The translations under genes and the position numbers were made by a program. From Petrachloros mirabilis ULC683 (lineage in GTDB: Bacteria > Cyanobacteriota > Cyanobacteriia > Thermosynechococcales > Thermosynechococcaceae): a DNA stretch of 64,000 bases. The stretch is from assembly GCF_009939295.1 (NCBI RefSeq), contig NZ_WVIC01000005.1, positions 1 to 64,000 of the forward strand, in the 5' to 3' direction. Below the pieces are notes generated by a model. That model saw nothing but the letters and a program-made list of their open reading frames with translations. It was not told where the DNA came from and made no database searches. Below, one piece after another: positions 62,456 through 64,000 of this stretch (positions within the stretch are counted from its first letter, which is position 1; each line of letters begins with the position of its first letter).

Positions 62456-64000
62456 TCAGCCTTTGACGATGGCTCCAAAGTCACCAAGGATGCGACCATG
62501 ATTGCGGAGCAGTCCTAGCAGATTGAGACGATTTTGCCGCAACGTGGGATCGTCCGCCATCACTAGGACACTATCTTCACCGTCGAAGAAGGCGCTGACA
62601 AGGGGGGCAATCTCCTGTAGCTGTTTAACTAGGCGGTGATAGTCTCGTTCTGCTTGAGCCGCCTGGGTCTCGGGCAGCAGGTTGACCAGCGCCTCATAGA
62701 ACGCCCGTTCGGAGTCTTGTTGCAGGGCTTCTGCTTGAATCGCCTCAGCCGGATCTAGACGGTGGGTGGGCAGATCGCCTTGTCGGGCTAGACGGGTGGC
62801 GCGGTTGATGGTTTCATACAAAATGTTGAGGGTGCCGTCGGCACGGAGAGATTGCCAGAAGTGGGCGCGATCGCAGGCATCCACTGCATCTGCCAAAGCT
62901 CGCTCAGCTAGTTCTGGGTCATCTTCGCCCAAGACTGCATTCACCAAGTCATAATCAACAGATTGTTCCTCTTGCAAGAGGGTCTGTAGGCGCTGCCGAA
63001 AAAAGTCTTTGAGTTGACCCACAAGCAGATCCAGCTCAGGGGCTTTGGCATAGGTCTGGGTAAAAGATTGAGCCGCTGCCATCAACACCTGAGATAGGTT
63101 CAGGGGCAGTTGGGCATCCCAGAGAATATTGACAATGCCGTTCGCGGCTCGACGTAAACCAAAGGGATCAGATGACCCTGTGGGCAACATTCCCAAGCCA
63201 AAAATACTCACCAGGGTATCGATGCGATCAGCGAGCGCCACCACCTGCCCAACCCGTGTTTGGGGGAGCGCATCATCAGCCCCTCGGGGCAAGTAATGCT
63301 CAAAGATGGCATCGGCCACTTGGGGTGGTTCTCCACTCAAGCGGGCATAGGTTTGTCCCATGCGGCCCTGCAACTCGGGAAACTCACCCACCATTTGGGT
63401 GACCAGATCTGCTTTGCACAGGTAAGCAGCCCGTTGAATCAAGGCTTGGCACTGGGGTTCAATGTGCAACTGTGTGGCAATGCTCTGGGCAATGGTTTGA
63501 ATCCGCTTGGTTTTGGCTAGAACCGAGCCTAAATCGGCCTGAAAAGTCACCGTTTCCAGTTGCGGCACATAGTCGGCCAGGGGTTTAGCCTGATCCGCTT
63601 GGTAAAAGAACTGGCCATCCGCCAACCGTGCCCGAATCACCCGCTCATTCCCAGAGGCAATATTTTGGGACTGGGCTGGATCCCCATTGGATACGGTAAT
63701 AAAGTAGGGCAGCAGTTGCTCGGGCTGATCCCCCTGATAGACAGGGAAGTAGCGCTGATGGCTGATCATCTCTGTAGTGATCACGTCCTGGGGAAGCTGC
63801 AAAAAATCTGTCTCAAAAGAGCCCACCACCGCAGTGGGCCACTCCACTAAGTCAACGACTTCGCTGAGCAGATCATCGGGGATCAGCGCTGTGCCGCCCA
63901 CGGACTTGGCCACCGCCTTGACCTGCTGCACAATCGTGTCTCTGCGAATCGCTGGGTCAACCTGAACAAAAGCAGCCCCTAGGGTGGCCACATAGTCTTG
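62456..64000 (-). CDS. glyS: Glycyl-tRNA synthetase beta subunit, 5' end beyond the window
   Basis: At least 515 codons; the frame continues through the right edge (reading [10 protein letters not shown]), so the 5' part is missing. GlyS charges tRNA-Gly as an alpha2beta2 enzyme. Visible are [51 protein letters not shown], and [11 protein letters not shown], all strong family blocks. No glyQ is in the window. The C-terminal anticodon-binding half is complete. Confidence 0.94.
   Translation of the reverse strand, partial: QDYVATLGAAFVQVDPAIRRDTIVQQVKAVAKSVGGTALIPDDLLSEVVDLVEWPTAVVGSFETDFLQLPQDVITTEMISHQRYFPVYQGDQPEQLLPYFITVSNGDPAQSQNIASGNERVIRARLADGQFFYQADQAKPLADYVPQLETVTFQADLGSVLAKTKRIQTIAQSIATQLHIEPQCQALIQRAAYLCKADLVTQMVGEFPELQGRMGQTYARLSGEPPQVADAIFEHYLPRGADDALPQTRVGQVVALADRIDTLVSIFGLGMLPTGSSDPFGLRRAANGIVNILWDAQLPLNLSQVLMAAAQSFTQTYAKAPELDLLVGQLKDFFRQRLQTLLQEEQSVDYDLVNAVLGEDDPELAERALADAVDACDRAHFWQSLRADGTLNILYETINRATRLARQGDLPTHRLDPAEAIQAEALQQDSERAFYEALVNLLPETQAAQAERDYHRLVKQLQEIAPLVSAFFDGEDSVLVMADDPTLRQNRLNLLGLLRNHGRILGDFGAIVKG

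Noticed and set aside
1-64000. CRISPR arrays, tRNA and rRNA genes
   Set aside because: No regularly spaced repeat series and no tRNA or rRNA sequence was recognised in the intergenic regions by eye.

Overview
The window is chromosomal DNA of a cyanobacterium. It carries genes restricted to or typical of that phylum: thf1/psb29, the phycobilisome lyase gene cpcE, GUN4-domain genes, DUF3370, DUF1997 and KGK-domain genes, and DUF4351 Rpn-type nuclease. GCGATCGC (HIP1) octamers are scattered through most of it. Most genes are single transcription units or two-gene operons. No tRNA, rRNA or CRISPR array was found. The genus cannot be fixed from the sequence alone.

Layout. 0.1-7.5 kb (mostly minus): an FHA/kinase-like protein and a zinc-ribbon FHA protein, 6-phosphogluconolactonase, a DUF3370 exported protein, an ABC-2 exporter, and an Rpn-like nuclease. 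7.8-16 kb (plus): an AT-rich island without visible HIP1 sites, encoding a vWA protein, a tubulin-like GTPase, a MotA/ExbB/ZorA-like stator protein whose long tail ends in a GUN4 domain, a MotB/OmpA/ZorB-like partner, a 5'-truncated NADAR gene and a small ORF. 16.5-28 kb: ttcA, a bacterial dynamin, a KGK protein, decayed small genes, a phosphodiester glycosidase-like protein, DUF1997, KDPG aldolase, DUF362 and thf1. 28-40 kb: mazEF, a cation efflux protein, ftsH, a DHH phosphoesterase, HNH, a toxin-antitoxin locus with a nonsense-mutated toxin, guanine deaminase and dnaK. 40-50 kb: aldose epimerase, a MITE, an MBL hydrolase, ribF, moxR, vapBC, a GHL10 hydrolase, a frameshifted Rossmann-fold gene, an EEP nuclease/phosphatase and a second GUN4 protein. 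50-64 kb: a PLP decarboxylase with ACT-like domains, two glycosyltransferases, cpcE, a Nudix hydrolase, uvrB, xseAB, recA, a Uma2 protein, a second mazEF, and glyS cut by the window edge.

The most interesting region is the island at 7.8-15.4 kb. The stator pair resembles the ZorA/ZorB motor of Zorya anti-phage systems, but no zorC, zorD or zorE is seen. Its neighbours are a tubulin-superfamily GTPase and a vWA protein, and the stator tail ends in a GUN4 domain, normally a tetrapyrrole-binding fold. I propose an ion-driven envelope-sensing, membrane-remodelling or defence system; its function is inference.

The window is also rich in small decay events and short mobile repeats: a 156-bp MITE with perfect 13-bp terminal repeats and a 5-bp target duplication, several dispersed repeat families, and at least five broken genes that a plain gene call would miss.
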